DNA of 64,000 bases, from NCBI GenBank assembly GCA_049652745.1, contig JBASEY010000027.1:1-64000 (forward strand), in the 5' to 3' direction. The position numbers were made by a program, and so were the translations under genes. The notes under the pieces are model-generated. The model made no database searches, had not been told where the DNA came from, and saw only the letters and a program-made list of their open reading frames with translations. Below, piece by piece: positions 8,842 through 17,824 of this stretch. This DNA comes from JBASEY01 sp049652745 (lineage in GTDB: Bacteria > CSSED10-310). Numbering within the stretch: position 1 is the first letter of the stretch; every line of letters begins with the position of its first letter.

Positions 8842-9974
8842 TTTTCTTTTTCCCCCGCTTCAACAGTCTTTTGAAAAATTCTGATATATTTTCCTGCAGT
8901 TACTGACCATGTCATCTTCTCAGCCCTCTTTTTTCCTTCAATACTGAGTTTTTTTCGCAAAGCCGAATCAGATGTCATTTGCCGCAATGCTTTTTCAATT
9001 TGAGAGACATCTTCCGGATCGACCAGTAACGCTGCACCGCCGGCAACTTCGGGTAAAGAAGCTCTTGTCGACGTTATAACCGGGCAACCGGCCGCCATCG
9101 CTTCAATTACCGGTAGACCGAAACCTTCATAAAGAGATGGAAATACCATACAATCCGCCATCCCCAACAACAAAGCCAGCTCATTATCCGGAATGTACCC
9201 AAGAAACCTGGTTCCCGTCGAGATGTCCGATTGTTCGGCACGCCGATGAATGTCTTTCGATCGATAGCCGTCTCCGCCGACAATGATCAGTTGCAATGGT
9301 GCAGAAGCTCGCTTCGAATAAATTGCATAGGCATCCAATAAATTTAACAAATTTTTTCTTGGTTCAACGGTCGCTACGGATAAGATAAATCTAGCCGGCA
9401 AACAATAATAGCGGCGCAGCGCTTCTGCTTTAGCATCATCGTAATGGCGGAAAACGGGATTGACACCCAAATGAACGGCGTCGATCCGGTCGGCTAAATC
9501 AGGACGCATTTCCACTAATCCCGCACGTATGAATTCCGAAGGTGTCGTAATATGCGTAGCATTTCTCAACGCTGAAAAAATCATCTGTTTTAAATACGTG
9601 CGAAATGATCGTTTAAGCGAATGAGATTGATCGAAAGCTGCTAAATCATGAATTAAAACCACCTGTTTTATGTGTCCGGCCATTTGTATGACATAGAATG
9701 CAGGCGAAAAATACAGGTCGATCCGGCGGTTTTTTATAATTTTCCGCAGAACTGTGTTTCTATACATATCGCCCCATGGATGGCTGTCAAAAGCGGTTGC
9801 AGTGCAAATGGGATTATTGCCCTCGAGCGTTTTATCGAATGGTTTTTTATAAAGAACATGCAAATTCAACTCGGGAGCTTCTTCCAGAAACGTACGAAGC
9901 AACATTTCAGACACTCTTCCTACGCCGGTTTGCCGTTGAGTGATAAAACGCGCATCGTATAAAACGTCGATCAT
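8838..9974 (-). CDS. GT4-family glycosyltransferase
   Basis: This 378 aa GT-B-fold enzyme has GVGR near the N-terminus (17-20), VEPRKN (203-208) at the start of the C-terminal Rossmann domain, and the family E-x7-E pair in EGFGLPVIE (Glu283, Glu291). It should transfer a sugar from a nucleotide-sugar donor to a lipid-linked or polysaccharide acceptor on the cytoplasmic face; the donor cannot be read from sequence. It overlaps the next glycosyltransferase and asd by 4 bp each. The two glycosyltransferases share architecture (E-x7-E, PRKN) and look like diverged duplicates. Confidence 0.88.
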   Translation of the reverse strand: MIDVLYDARFITQRQTGVGRVSEMLLRTFLEEAPELNLHVLYKKPFDKTLEGNNPICTATAFDSHPWGDMYRNTVLRKIIKNRRIDLYFSPAFYVIQMAGHIKQVVLIHDLAAFDQSHSLKRSFRTYLKQMIFSALRNATHITTPSEFIRAGLVEMRPDLADRIDAVHLGVNPVFRHYDDAKAEALRRYYCLPARFILSVATVEPRKNLLNLLDAYAIYSKRASAPLQLIIVGGDGYRSKDIHRRAEQSDISTGTRFLGYIPDNELALLLGMADCMVFPSLYEGFGLPVIEAMAAGCPVITSTRASLPEVAGGAALLVDPEDVSQIEKALRQMTSDSALRKKLSIEGKKRAEKMTWSVTAGKYIRIFQKTVEAGEKEK

Positions 9975-11104
9975 CCGATAACCTTTCGATATACTTCAAG
10001 ATGCTGCGCCGCAGCTTGATCCCATGAATAAAGTCTTGTTTGGCGCTGAGCCTCCGTCTTTTTCATTATAAAGCTTTCAGGTTTTTCAAGCGCAGAAATA
10101 AGCATGTCTTCAAGATCTCTCAAATTATCCGGCTCAAAATATGCGGCCGCCTCCCCAAGAATTTCCCGATGAACAGGAATATCGCTAACTAATACCGGCA
10201 CTCCACAAGCCAAGGCTTCCAGAGGAGGAAATCCAAATCCTTCGTCCCATGAAGGAAAAACCGCCAAAATCGCTCGACGGTAGAGATCAACTAAAATCTC
10301 CAAGGGAATATAGCCTAATAAATGTGTTCTGTCGCTAAGGTTTGCGCTATCGATAGCTTCTAAGAGTTCATCCATACCTTCAGCCGGCTTGCCGACGATT
10401 ACCAAATGTATATCTGGATATAGAGAAGCCGTTTTTCGAAATGCTCGGATCAATAAAGGCATATTCTTTCTGGGCTCGATCGTTCCAACCGTCAAGACAT
10501 ATCGATTAGGAAACAGGAGGTTATGGCTGATTTTCTCGTTGTCGATAGTGTGCTCACGTATTGAAAATACCGGATTGATACCGTGGCGAATAACCGAAAT
10601 CGATTTTTCAGGTATCTTTAACAATACCATCAAATCTTGTTTTACCACCTCACTGGGAACGATGTAATGATCGATTTTTTTTATATTCCTGAGAATCATT
10701 TCCCTGTGAAAACGCCCTGAATAACGGCCTCCATAATTCTCACGTTTAAAGAATGCCAGGTCATGGAGTGTTGTAGCAATACGTGGAGCGAAGGATTTTT
10801 GGTAGAAAAAATTAGGGGAATGAAAAATATCCGGTTTGCAGCCGGCCAGAGTTTCTACACTGGGAGACAGACCTCGCCTCCACCATTCTAAGAGCATTTT
10901 TCCAGGAATACGTCTACGCACAATTTTGACATTATTTGCATTTTCCCAAGGAAAATGTGGAGTTTGACCTTTTAGAGCGTTCAGAAAAATGGTGTAACGA
11001 ACAGAGGTATCTATAGTGATCATTTTTTCAAGCAGGTTGTAGAGATAGGTGCCGACACCCGTCAACTCCTTCATCAGACTGGATGCATCAATCAATATTT
11101 CCAT
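9971..11104 (-). CDS. GT4-family glycosyltransferase
   Basis: First gene of the leftward operon. The 377 aa product has a GVGTY donor-domain loop (16-20), a HDLAFF motif (114-119), IEPRKN (209-214) and E-x7-E in EGFGFPPLE (Glu288, Glu296). These mark a mannosyl- or rhamnosyl-type GT4 enzyme of surface-polysaccharide assembly, though the sugar is not determinable. The start is ATG 11104; the divergent gene gpsA begins at 11316, so the 211-bp gap holds both promoters. Confidence 0.88.
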   Translation of the reverse strand: MEILIDASSLMKELTGVGTYLYNLLEKMITIDTSVRYTIFLNALKGQTPHFPWENANNVKIVRRRIPGKMLLEWWRRGLSPSVETLAGCKPDIFHSPNFFYQKSFAPRIATTLHDLAFFKRENYGGRYSGRFHREMILRNIKKIDHYIVPSEVVKQDLMVLLKIPEKSISVIRHGINPVFSIREHTIDNEKISHNLLFPNRYVLTVGTIEPRKNMPLLIRAFRKTASLYPDIHLVIVGKPAEGMDELLEAIDSANLSDRTHLLGYIPLEILVDLYRRAILAVFPSWDEGFGFPPLEALACGVPVLVSDIPVHREILGEAAAYFEPDNLRDLEDMLISALEKPESFIMKKTEAQRQTRLYSWDQAAAQHLEVYRKVIG

Positions 11105-11315
11105 GTTCGATCGTCACTTTCCTGTATTTCGTTACCACAATCCCAGCAACCATTCCAAGTCAAATTTACATTATACCTAAATAGCTGCCTCTCATCACGA
11201 TTTTTCCCACGGCTGATAATAATCACTCCCCAAGTTCACCAATTGAATGAATAGCGATTCTCTTGCTATACTCGATTCGCAAACAGGTTTGCTGTTTGAT
11301 GGAATCGAGAGAACA

Positions 11316-12350
11316 ATGAAGGATTTTGCTGATCACGATAAAGAGATAGCGATTATTGGCGCAGGTGGATGGGGAACGGCTCTTGCGTTGTTGCTCAGCA
11401 GAAAAGGCTACAGAATACGGCTTTGGGTCTATGAGCCTGAATTGGTCGATATCATCGAAAAAACCCGACAAAATGCTTATTTCCTTCCGGGCTATACTCT
11501 TCCCGACACGATTACTCCTCATCATTCTATTCAGAATGTTCTAAATAATATGGATTTCATCATTCTGGTAACCCCCAGCCAAATGGTCAGAAATGTCCTT
11601 TTACAGGCTCTTCCCTATATTCAGCCAAACGCGATGATTGTCAGTGCCAGTAAAGGGATAGAAAATGGAACTCTGCTTCGGATCAGCCAGGTCGTTGACG
11701 AGATTGTCAGTCCACATGTTCCTATTACGTACACCGTTATATCCGGGCCGACGTTTGCAAAAGGCGTTGCCGGCGGCCTTCCTACAACGGCGGTTGTCGC
11801 CGGGGAAAATCCGGATAAAACAAAAATTGTTCAGACCGTTTTCAATCACTCTTCCTTTAGAGTCTATGTCAACAGCGATGTTATCGGTGTGGAATTGGGC
11901 GGCGCGATTAAAAATGTGATCGCCATCGCCGCCGGTATCGTCGCCGGGCTGGAACTAGGGTCAAACACCAGGGCTGCATTGATTACACGCGGTCTTTGGG
12001 AAATCACCAGACTTGGAGTGGCTTTGGGGGCAAAACCCATCACCTTCCAGGGACTTTCGGGAATGGGAGACCTTGTCCTGACCTGTGACGGCACGGATAG
12101 CCGGAATTTTCAAGTTGGCTACCGAATTGGCCGGGGCGAGACCCTTGACGATATACAAACCAGCACCCGAACAATCGCGGAAGGTGTCAAAACAACCCTG
12201 TCCGTTAGAGAACTGGCCAACCGTCACCATGTCGAAATGCCGATATCCGAACAAGTTTACCAAACCTTGTACCACGGCAAATCTCCTCGACAAGCTGTTA
12301 TGGATTTGATGACGAGAACCTTGAAATCCGAACATCAGATAGATATATGA
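11316..12350 (+). CDS. gpsA: Glycerol-3-phosphate dehydrogenase [NAD(P)+]
   Basis: It reduces dihydroxyacetone phosphate to sn-glycerol-3-phosphate, the phospholipid backbone used by PlsB (26.7 kb). The start at ATG 11316 places the Rossmann motif GAGGWG about 15 residues in, as usual, and gives 344 aa; the in-frame ATG at 11247 lacks a ribosome-binding site. Other motifs: SGPTFAKGVAGG, the catalytic-lysine segment GGAIKNVIAIAAG, NTRAALITRG and GLSGMGDLVLTC. The downstream spoVG begins 17 bp later. Confidence 0.93.
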   Translation: MKDFADHDKEIAIIGAGGWGTALALLLSRKGYRIRLWVYEPELVDIIEKTRQNAYFLPGYTLPDTITPHHSIQNVLNNMDFIILVTPSQMVRNVLLQALPYIQPNAMIVSASKGIENGTLLRISQVVDEIVSPHVPITYTVISGPTFAKGVAGGLPTTAVVAGENPDKTKIVQTVFNHSSFRVYVNSDVIGVELGGAIKNVIAIAAGIVAGLELGSNTRAALITRGLWEITRLGVALGAKPITFQGLSGMGDLVLTCDGTDSRNFQVGYRIGRGETLDDIQTSTRTIAEGVKTTLSVRELANRHHVEMPISEQVYQTLYHGKSPRQAVMDLMTRTLKSEHQIDI

Positions 12351-12367
12351 TCAGGGTGGTTTTTTAA

Positions 12368-12673
12368 ATGAAGATCACATCTATTCGAATTTATCCATTC
12401 GATACCGCCGCCAGAGGGGGAAAAATTCGAGCGGTTGTCGATGTTGAGCTGGATGGCGAGATCGTGATAAAAGGGATTCGCATTCTTGAGAGTAAATCAG
12501 GTGGATTGTTTCTTGGAATGCCCTCGATTCGTATGCAGAATGGTTCGTTTCGCGATTTGGTCGTACTGAAAAAAAAGGAATTTGCCGATATGTTGCGACA
12601 CAGTGTTCTAGATGCCTATCGTAATTATGATCATATTCACTCAAGTCAAGCAGAAGGAGATGCTGATGAATGA
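12368..12673 (+). CDS. spoVG: SpoVG family nucleic-acid-binding regulator
   Basis: This 101 aa protein matches SpoVG, a small DNA/RNA-binding regulator best known from Firmicutes and spirochaetes and also found in Desulfobacterota. The conserved N-terminal pattern MKITSIRIYPF, the central GIRILESKSGGLFLGMPSIR and the helix carrying the lysine-rich K-K-K-E-F are present. Its stop codon lies inside the start region of the following PmbA-like gene (8-bp overlap), so the two are co-translated. It ends with an acidic GDADE tail. Confidence 0.9.
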   Translation: MKITSIRIYPFDTAARGGKIRAVVDVELDGEIVIKGIRILESKSGGLFLGMPSIRMQNGSFRDLVVLKKKEFADMLRHSVLDAYRNYDHIHSSQAEGDADE

Positions 12674-14024
12674 TGACAAAACAAAACTATTGAAAACCGT
12701 ATTGGACAAGGCGATGGACAAAGCGGATCAGGCTGAAATTTTTAGCCTTGAATCCGGTCATATTTCTGTGGATTTTCGAAATGGCGTCCTTCGAGAGATG
12801 AGCGAATCCCAGGATGCCGGCTTTTGTCTGAGGGTTATCAAGGACAACCGAATCGCTCAGGCCACGACATCGAATATGGACAAGGCATTGGAAGTCGTCG
12901 ATCAGGCTATGGAACTGGTGCCTTTCGGCCAACAGGTGTCGTTTTCGTTCCCCAAACCTTCCTCATACCCTGTATTGGAAACAGCACCCGTCGAAAAACC
13001 AAATATGGATCTATTGCTCGATCAATCCCGTACCATTATCGATAAAATCACGGCCTATGACTCCTCGCTCATGTCGAATGCCGGTTCCGGCGCTGATACG
13101 ATTGCTGTCACAATTCTGAATAGTAACGGAGTCGATGTACGCTACGAACGCCAAACGTATTCCACAGCGGCAGTTGCAATCATGGCGGAAGAAGGCAATA
13201 TTCTGACCACATATCGTTACGATATGGGGCAAACACCGAGTTCCAACCCGGAAGCCCTCGCAGACAAGGTCATCGATCTGTTGTCCATGGGTAGAAAAAA
13301 TGTCCCATTTAACGGAAATACCCTGCCTATCGTTTTTACTCCTCTTGCCCTGGCGGATATTTTTTCGGCTTTTGGCGCCGGCATCAGCGGTTCGACTGTG
13401 GCCAAAGGTATGTCGCCTCTGACAGGCAAAATCGGCGAACAGCTTTTGAACGAGAAAATCACCATTGAAGATAACGCTTTGTATCCTCTTGCGTCAGGTT
13501 CACAAATGGTCGATGACGAAGGCGTACCCTGCCGACAAAGTTACTTGGTGGAAAAAGGAATATTGAAAAATTATCTGCTGGACCTCTATTCAGCTTCAAA
13601 ACTCAACATGACGCCAACAGGAAACGGCTTCCGATATACGTCTTTGATCAAAAGCCGAAGCTATGCCGCCGCCCCCGGCCCGGCATTCACCAACTTGATT
13701 CTGCCGGCAGGAGAAAGAGGCCTCGACGAGATTCTCAAATCAACCCCCAGACTGCTATTGATCGATCAACTTACCGGTGTCCTTCTGGGTAATCTGATCA
13801 ACGGTGATTGGTCAGGCAATATCGAGTATGGAATTCTCTTTGAAAAAGGCCGCCCGCTCGGCCGAATCAAAAACGCCATGACAGGAGGCAACTTCTATTC
13901 GATGTTCAAAAAGTCATACGGTGAATCTTCCGCTGAGAGAGAGTGGGTTTCAGGTTTTGGCGGAGGCGCCGGGTCAAGTTATCTACCATATATTCTTTTT
14001 GATGGATTAAAAGTTTCAGCATAA
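12666..14024 (+). CDS. pmbA: TldD/PmbA family metalloprotease-like protein
   Basis: The 452 aa product matches the PmbA/TldE branch of the TldD/PmbA family, which forms a heterodimer that degrades unfolded or modified peptides. In E. coli it matures microcin B17 and breaks down CcdA. Family features include the QAEIFSLESG-like N-terminal start, RNGVLREMSESQDAGFCLRV, and the C-terminal LTGVLLGNLINGDWSGNIEYGILFEKG and GAGSSYLPYILFDGL. The zinc-binding HExxxH of TldD is absent, as in PmbA. ATG 12666 is chosen because AGAAGGAG lies 7 nt upstream. No tldD partner is in the window. Confidence 0.85.
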   Translation: MNDDKTKLLKTVLDKAMDKADQAEIFSLESGHISVDFRNGVLREMSESQDAGFCLRVIKDNRIAQATTSNMDKALEVVDQAMELVPFGQQVSFSFPKPSSYPVLETAPVEKPNMDLLLDQSRTIIDKITAYDSSLMSNAGSGADTIAVTILNSNGVDVRYERQTYSTAAVAIMAEEGNILTTYRYDMGQTPSSNPEALADKVIDLLSMGRKNVPFNGNTLPIVFTPLALADIFSAFGAGISGSTVAKGMSPLTGKIGEQLLNEKITIEDNALYPLASGSQMVDDEGVPCRQSYLVEKGILKNYLLDLYSASKLNMTPTGNGFRYTSLIKSRSYAAAPGPAFTNLILPAGERGLDEILKSTPRLLLIDQLTGVLLGNLINGDWSGNIEYGILFEKGRPLGRIKNAMTGGNFYSMFKKSYGESSAEREWVSGFGGGAGSSYLPYILFDGLKVSA

Positions 14025-14054
14025 CTCGAAGTCTTTTTCTATAGGGAGGTTATT

Positions 14055-15071
14055 ATGAAAACGTATCGAGTTCTATTGATGGGAATGATTATTGTTGGAA
14101 TGATGACAGGTGTGTTCATTACAGAGAAAGCGTCCGCCGAAGAAGGTGTGACCGTTGGTTTTGGTTCGCTGAAAATCGGCGGTATATACCAATCCACATT
14201 CACGTGGTTTGAATATGATGATACCCCCTGCGAATTCAAAACACAGCGCGCTATGATCTCGCTTTCAGGAACCTTGGTGCCGGATAAAATCAAATATCTG
14301 GTGCAAGCGAATGCCATTCAAAGCCCGATTCTTCTGGATTCAAAATTGATGCTGTATCACATCCCGAATACCGAGCTGTCTATTGGCAGGTTTTTACCCT
14401 TTTTTACTCTTTTCATGCCTAAAAGCGCTGCTCAACAGGATTTTATTAAATATCCTTTGACGACATCTCAGTATGCCATGTGGCGTCAAACAGGAGTTCA
14501 GTTCAAGACGACCATCGATTCTTTCAGCTTGTATTATGGTGTTTTCAATGGGTATCAATTTGATGATAAATATACTTTGAACGGCAATGACTGGGGCGAC
14601 CAAAACGACGCCAAAGATTTCCTTCTCAGCGCAACGTTCAATGTCAACAAAGAGATGAAAATTGGGGCTTTTGGCTGGTTCGGCAAACCATATATCGCTT
14701 CTACCGATGAAGATTTTACCGTTACGCGGTTCGGCGCTAATTTTGAGTGGAGAAACCCCAAGTTTCATGCGGCGGCGGAATACATAATGGGTAACCAGGA
14801 TTACGGCCATGGAATGAAAGTGAAAAACCACGCCGCTTTCGTGCAGGGAGGCTTCTCTTTTGTTGAAAACTGGGAACTTTTAGCTCGGTATGAAATCTGG
14901 GATCCAAATAAAGACGTCGATAAAGATGGTCAGAAATGGTTTACCGCCGGCCTGAACTATTCTTTGGAAAAACATTATACCAAGTTCTTTTTAAACTATG
15001 TTGCCAAGATGGAAGAGGTCTCTGGCATCGATAACGACGAAATTGTCTTCCAAGTACAGTTCAGCTTCTAA
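14055..15071 (+). CDS. Porin-like outer-membrane beta-barrel protein
   Basis: A strong AGGGAGG precedes the ATG. The 338 aa product has a signal peptide (cleavage near ASAEE) and then long alternating strands rich in Tyr, Phe and Gly, ending in VFQVQFSF with a C-terminal Phe typical of BAM substrates. The pattern SIGRFLPFFTLFMP...RQTGVQF resembles phosphate-selective porin O/P-like proteins of Desulfobacterota and other proteobacteria. Substrate is unknown. The gap to PmbA is about 30 bp. Confidence 0.72.
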   Translation: MKTYRVLLMGMIIVGMMTGVFITEKASAEEGVTVGFGSLKIGGIYQSTFTWFEYDDTPCEFKTQRAMISLSGTLVPDKIKYLVQANAIQSPILLDSKLMLYHIPNTELSIGRFLPFFTLFMPKSAAQQDFIKYPLTTSQYAMWRQTGVQFKTTIDSFSLYYGVFNGYQFDDKYTLNGNDWGDQNDAKDFLLSATFNVNKEMKIGAFGWFGKPYIASTDEDFTVTRFGANFEWRNPKFHAAAEYIMGNQDYGHGMKVKNHAAFVQGGFSFVENWELLARYEIWDPNKDVDKDGQKWFTAGLNYSLEKHYTKFFLNYVAKMEEVSGIDNDEIVFQVQFSF

Positions 15072-15104
15072 TCGATCTTTTCCGGCTTCATTTTTGAGTT
15101 ATCA

Positions 15105-15929
15105 TTGCTGAACGCTCAGGTGAAAAATTTACTGATTGGATCATTCAGTTGGTTGCGCCTGCTGCGTTCAGCTTTACTCGTTTATATCCTGGTATCCATC
15201 ATCGTCTATTTCATTGCGGATGGAATGATATTCATTCCGCAACCCAGTCGTTATCGTGACACCGAAGAGATTATCAAAATCCCCGTTTCAGGCGATCAGA
15301 ATATTTCAGCTATTCATTTTTGTGCTCCGGACAGTTCGCCAACCCTGCTGTTCATGCACGGAAACGCCGAAGATTTGGGCAGCGTGCGCAGTTATCTTGA
15401 AGAACTGCACTCCTGGGGTTTCGATGTTTTTTCATATGACTACCGCGGATATGGAACCAGCGACGGAAAACCGTCCGTCAAAAATGCCTATGCCGATGCG
15501 GATGCCGCCTACCGATATCTCACTGAAACCCTAAACCTCACGCCGGACCATATTATCCTGTACGGCCGATCCGTCGGCAGCGGTTCCGCCGTTTACCTTG
15601 CATCGAAATACCCCGTCGGCGGTTTGATCTTGGAATCAGGGTTTATCTCCGCCTTTCGTGTCGTACTGCCATGCCGGGTTTTTCCTTTCGATCGATTTCC
15701 CAATCGAAAAAGAATGCACTCGGTAAAATGCCCCGTTCTGGTCATGCATGGTCGAAAAGACAGCATCGTCCCCTTTGAACACGGCCAAATCCTGTATGAA
15801 CTTGCGCGTGAACCAAAGATGTCGTTGTGGCTGGACGAAGCCGGACATAATGACTTTGCTCTTGTAGCCGGAAATAAACTCCGGGAAACACTTGAACAGT
15901 TCAGAACCCTGGTCGATTCCACCCGATAG
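15105..15929 (+). CDS. Membrane-anchored alpha/beta hydrolase
   Basis: The 274 aa product has one N-terminal membrane helix (about 16-36) and an alpha/beta-hydrolase domain: oxyanion strand LLFMHGNAED, nucleophile elbow GRSVGSG, acid GRKDSIVPFEHG and catalytic His in DEAGHND. It resembles the BEM46/ABHD13 and YfhR-type serine hydrolases; the substrate is unknown. The start is uncertain: TTG at 15105 or GTG at 15120, neither with a clear ribosome-binding site. Confidence 0.8.
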   Translation: MLNAQVKNLLIGSFSWLRLLRSALLVYILVSIIVYFIADGMIFIPQPSRYRDTEEIIKIPVSGDQNISAIHFCAPDSSPTLLFMHGNAEDLGSVRSYLEELHSWGFDVFSYDYRGYGTSDGKPSVKNAYADADAAYRYLTETLNLTPDHIILYGRSVGSGSAVYLASKYPVGGLILESGFISAFRVVLPCRVFPFDRFPNRKRMHSVKCPVLVMHGRKDSIVPFEHGQILYELAREPKMSLWLDEAGHNDFALVAGNKLRETLEQFRTLVDSTR

Positions 15930-16311
15930 CTTGTCGTCATTCGACGAGAGTCCGGCTATGCGCATTTCGCATACGCGTTACACCGTTCTCTGTTTCAGCT
16001 TGAGCGTTCTTCGAATGCAGGCGCTGAGTGCTGAGTTGGCGCTTCGCGCCGTTCCTCGTTCCTGGTTTCCGGTACCTGGTTTGGTTTTCGTTTATATATA
16101 ATTGGCGAATTTTCTGACAAAAATTACAAGACCATAATTATTGAACTCCAAACAGTTGGTGACTGGACAATGGAAATCGGATATTGATCTAGATCTCGAT
16201 GTACTATCTTGACATTTTGCTTGGAGCTGATAATGTTTTGATCCTTAATTGACTCTTTCGAGTCATTCAAACGGCAGGATTTAATTAAACCATTATTTCA
16301 AGGAGGATGAC
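15930..16311. other. Intergenic region upstream of the ATP-grasp-like pair
   Basis: No gene is recognised. It holds a GC-rich palindrome GGCGC-TTC-GCGCC (about 16038-16050) without a T-run, two nearby CCTGGTTT repeats (about 16061-16083), a good promoter (16209-16236, listed) and a small GACTC/GAGTC hairpin at about 16250-16263 in the predicted 5' leader. Confidence 0.5.
16209..16236 (+). promoter_or_regulatory. Sigma70-type promoter for ATP-grasp-like pair
   Basis: TTGACA (16209-16214), 16-nt spacer, TAATGT (16231-16236). Transcription would start near 16243, leaving a leader of about 70 nt before the AAGGAGG-led start at 16312. Confidence 0.55.
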
Positions 16312-17745
16312 ATGCAGTTTCCAGAACACCTTCAGTTGTTGATCGGTGATCGTGGCCATGAGAGTCAATTGCCGGCATACTTGGAGTCGCCGACATGGAT
16401 CGTCGACGGCGCCTGGGATCAATTCATGAAAGTGGCAAATGATTCGTTGAACGCCTATATGATGTATTGTGAGAAGAACAATCTTCCTCACAGCTATCTT
16501 TTAGGTCTTGATATCTTGGTGATGGGTCAGATCGATCCCAACAATCACAAGAAAGTCATCGATATCCGTCCCACTCTACTGGAAGGCCCATGCTGTAACA
16601 GCTATCCGGCCTGTCCGAACCTATGGGCTTCGCGCCTGTATGGCCAAATGAAATATCTCGGGAAAAACCCGGATATCGTTGAGTATCCCACACATCCGGA
16701 AAAAATTCTGGACAAAATCGCTACTTTATTCCAAAACATCTGGATTGAAAAAGGGGATTCCTCCAGAAAGCCGGTCGTCGCCGTTTTTACACGTCCGTAC
16801 GACTTGTCGGAAGAAGAAACAGCGCACAATCTGACCCTTCAAAAACTTAAAGATTACGGCATGGAAGGCTATCGGATAACGCCCGATGAAAAACCTGAAG
16901 TTCGCAATCACAAGCTCTGGGTAAACGGCCGACCGATCGATATGGTCTGGCGTCGTATCGAGCGTATCCATCTGCCGGGCCAAGCCCATCCCCCGCACAG
17001 GGAATATAAAGAAAAGGAATGGGTGCAATTTTACGAACAGGAATTTGCAAAGCAAGTCGTTTCGGATACGCCTGAAACGATCTTTATCAACCCTTGGAAA
17101 ATAGATGACCTTCGATCCAAAACAATCGAAGAAAGAGCTTTCCGATTGTATAGAAAAGAAACCGGTATCGAGGTTTCACGGCCGACAACCCTTCTGGACA
17201 AAGAAATCAATTCCAATTCCGTGCGCAAATTGGCTGAGTACGGCGGCTGGGTCATGAAAAAATGGAATTCAACCGGTGGCAAAGGTGTTTTCATGCATGT
17301 CAACCAGGAAGTCGCAAAACACGCCGCTACCAGGTTATACAATCGTTATGACGGTCGACATATGATTCTTATGGATAAAAACGAGCTGGAAGCCGAACTG
17401 AAAGCGTTTGATTCGTTCGATGAAGACACCGCCATTCAGCAGATGCGTTTCGTCGATGCCCGCGACTTGGGCGGCGGCAAAAAACTTGCCTATGATACCC
17501 GCATCAACGTTCTGTACGACAGCAAAAACAAAAAATGGGAATTTCTGTCCGGTATGAGCCGATCGGTTCCGTGTGGTAAAGGTGTTGAAAACGGAAACAG
17601 CCTTTTAACCAATGTCTCGATGGGCGCCGAGATCAGCCCGCTGATCATGGGACATACGAAAAAGGGAGCTGACCGCTCTGAAATGAAATTCGGCCCCCTT
17701 CTCACTGCACTGAATGAAGGAAAAACGGAAGTCACTTTCGACTGA
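16312..17745 (+). CDS. Uncharacterised ATP-grasp-like protein, first paralogue
   Basis: I do not recognise a named family for this 477 aa protein. The C-terminal half looks ATP-grasp-like: YGGWVMKKWNSTGGKGVF resembles the lysine and glycine-rich loop, and later come DTRINVLYD, the FLSGMSRSVPCG segment and NGNSLLTNVSMGAE, echoing metal/ATP ligands of RimK- or glutathione-synthetase-type ligases. The N-terminal half has LLGLDILVMGQ, IDIRPTLLEGPCC and NSYPACP with three clustered cysteines. It has no signal peptide and is probably cytoplasmic. A close paralogue follows 79 bp later. A peptide-bond or carboxylate-amine ligase is a reasonable guess but no substrate can be named. Confidence 0.6.
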   Translation: MQFPEHLQLLIGDRGHESQLPAYLESPTWIVDGAWDQFMKVANDSLNAYMMYCEKNNLPHSYLLGLDILVMGQIDPNNHKKVIDIRPTLLEGPCCNSYPACPNLWASRLYGQMKYLGKNPDIVEYPTHPEKILDKIATLFQNIWIEKGDSSRKPVVAVFTRPYDLSEEETAHNLTLQKLKDYGMEGYRITPDEKPEVRNHKLWVNGRPIDMVWRRIERIHLPGQAHPPHREYKEKEWVQFYEQEFAKQVVSDTPETIFINPWKIDDLRSKTIEERAFRLYRKETGIEVSRPTTLLDKEINSNSVRKLAEYGGWVMKKWNSTGGKGVFMHVNQEVAKHAATRLYNRYDGRHMILMDKNELEAELKAFDSFDEDTAIQQMRFVDARDLGGGKKLAYDTRINVLYDSKNKKWEFLSGMSRSVPCGKGVENGNSLLTNVSMGAEISPLIMGHTKKGADRSEMKFGPLLTALNEGKTEVTFD

Positions 17746-17776
17746 TTCGAGATTTAACGATACGTTGGATTATGAT

Positions 17777-17804
17777 TCGGCCGAACTGATTCAGGTTCGG
17801 CCGA
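17777..17804 (+). promoter_or_regulatory. Intercistronic 10-bp stem-loop
   Basis: TCGGCCGAAC (777-786) pairs perfectly with GTTCGGCCGA (795-804) around an 8-nt loop and is followed by TTGTTT. It then runs straight into the AAAAGGAGGT ribosome-binding site of the second ATP-grasp-like gene. It could be a partial terminator, an mRNA-stabilising or processing element, or a structure affecting access to that site. Confidence 0.5.
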
Positions 17805-17824
17805 TTGTTTAAAAGGAGGTATAC

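Noticed and set aside
16030..16090. GC-rich palindrome and CCTGGTTT repeats as a mobile-element end
   Set aside because: No transposase, target duplication or matching copy is present.
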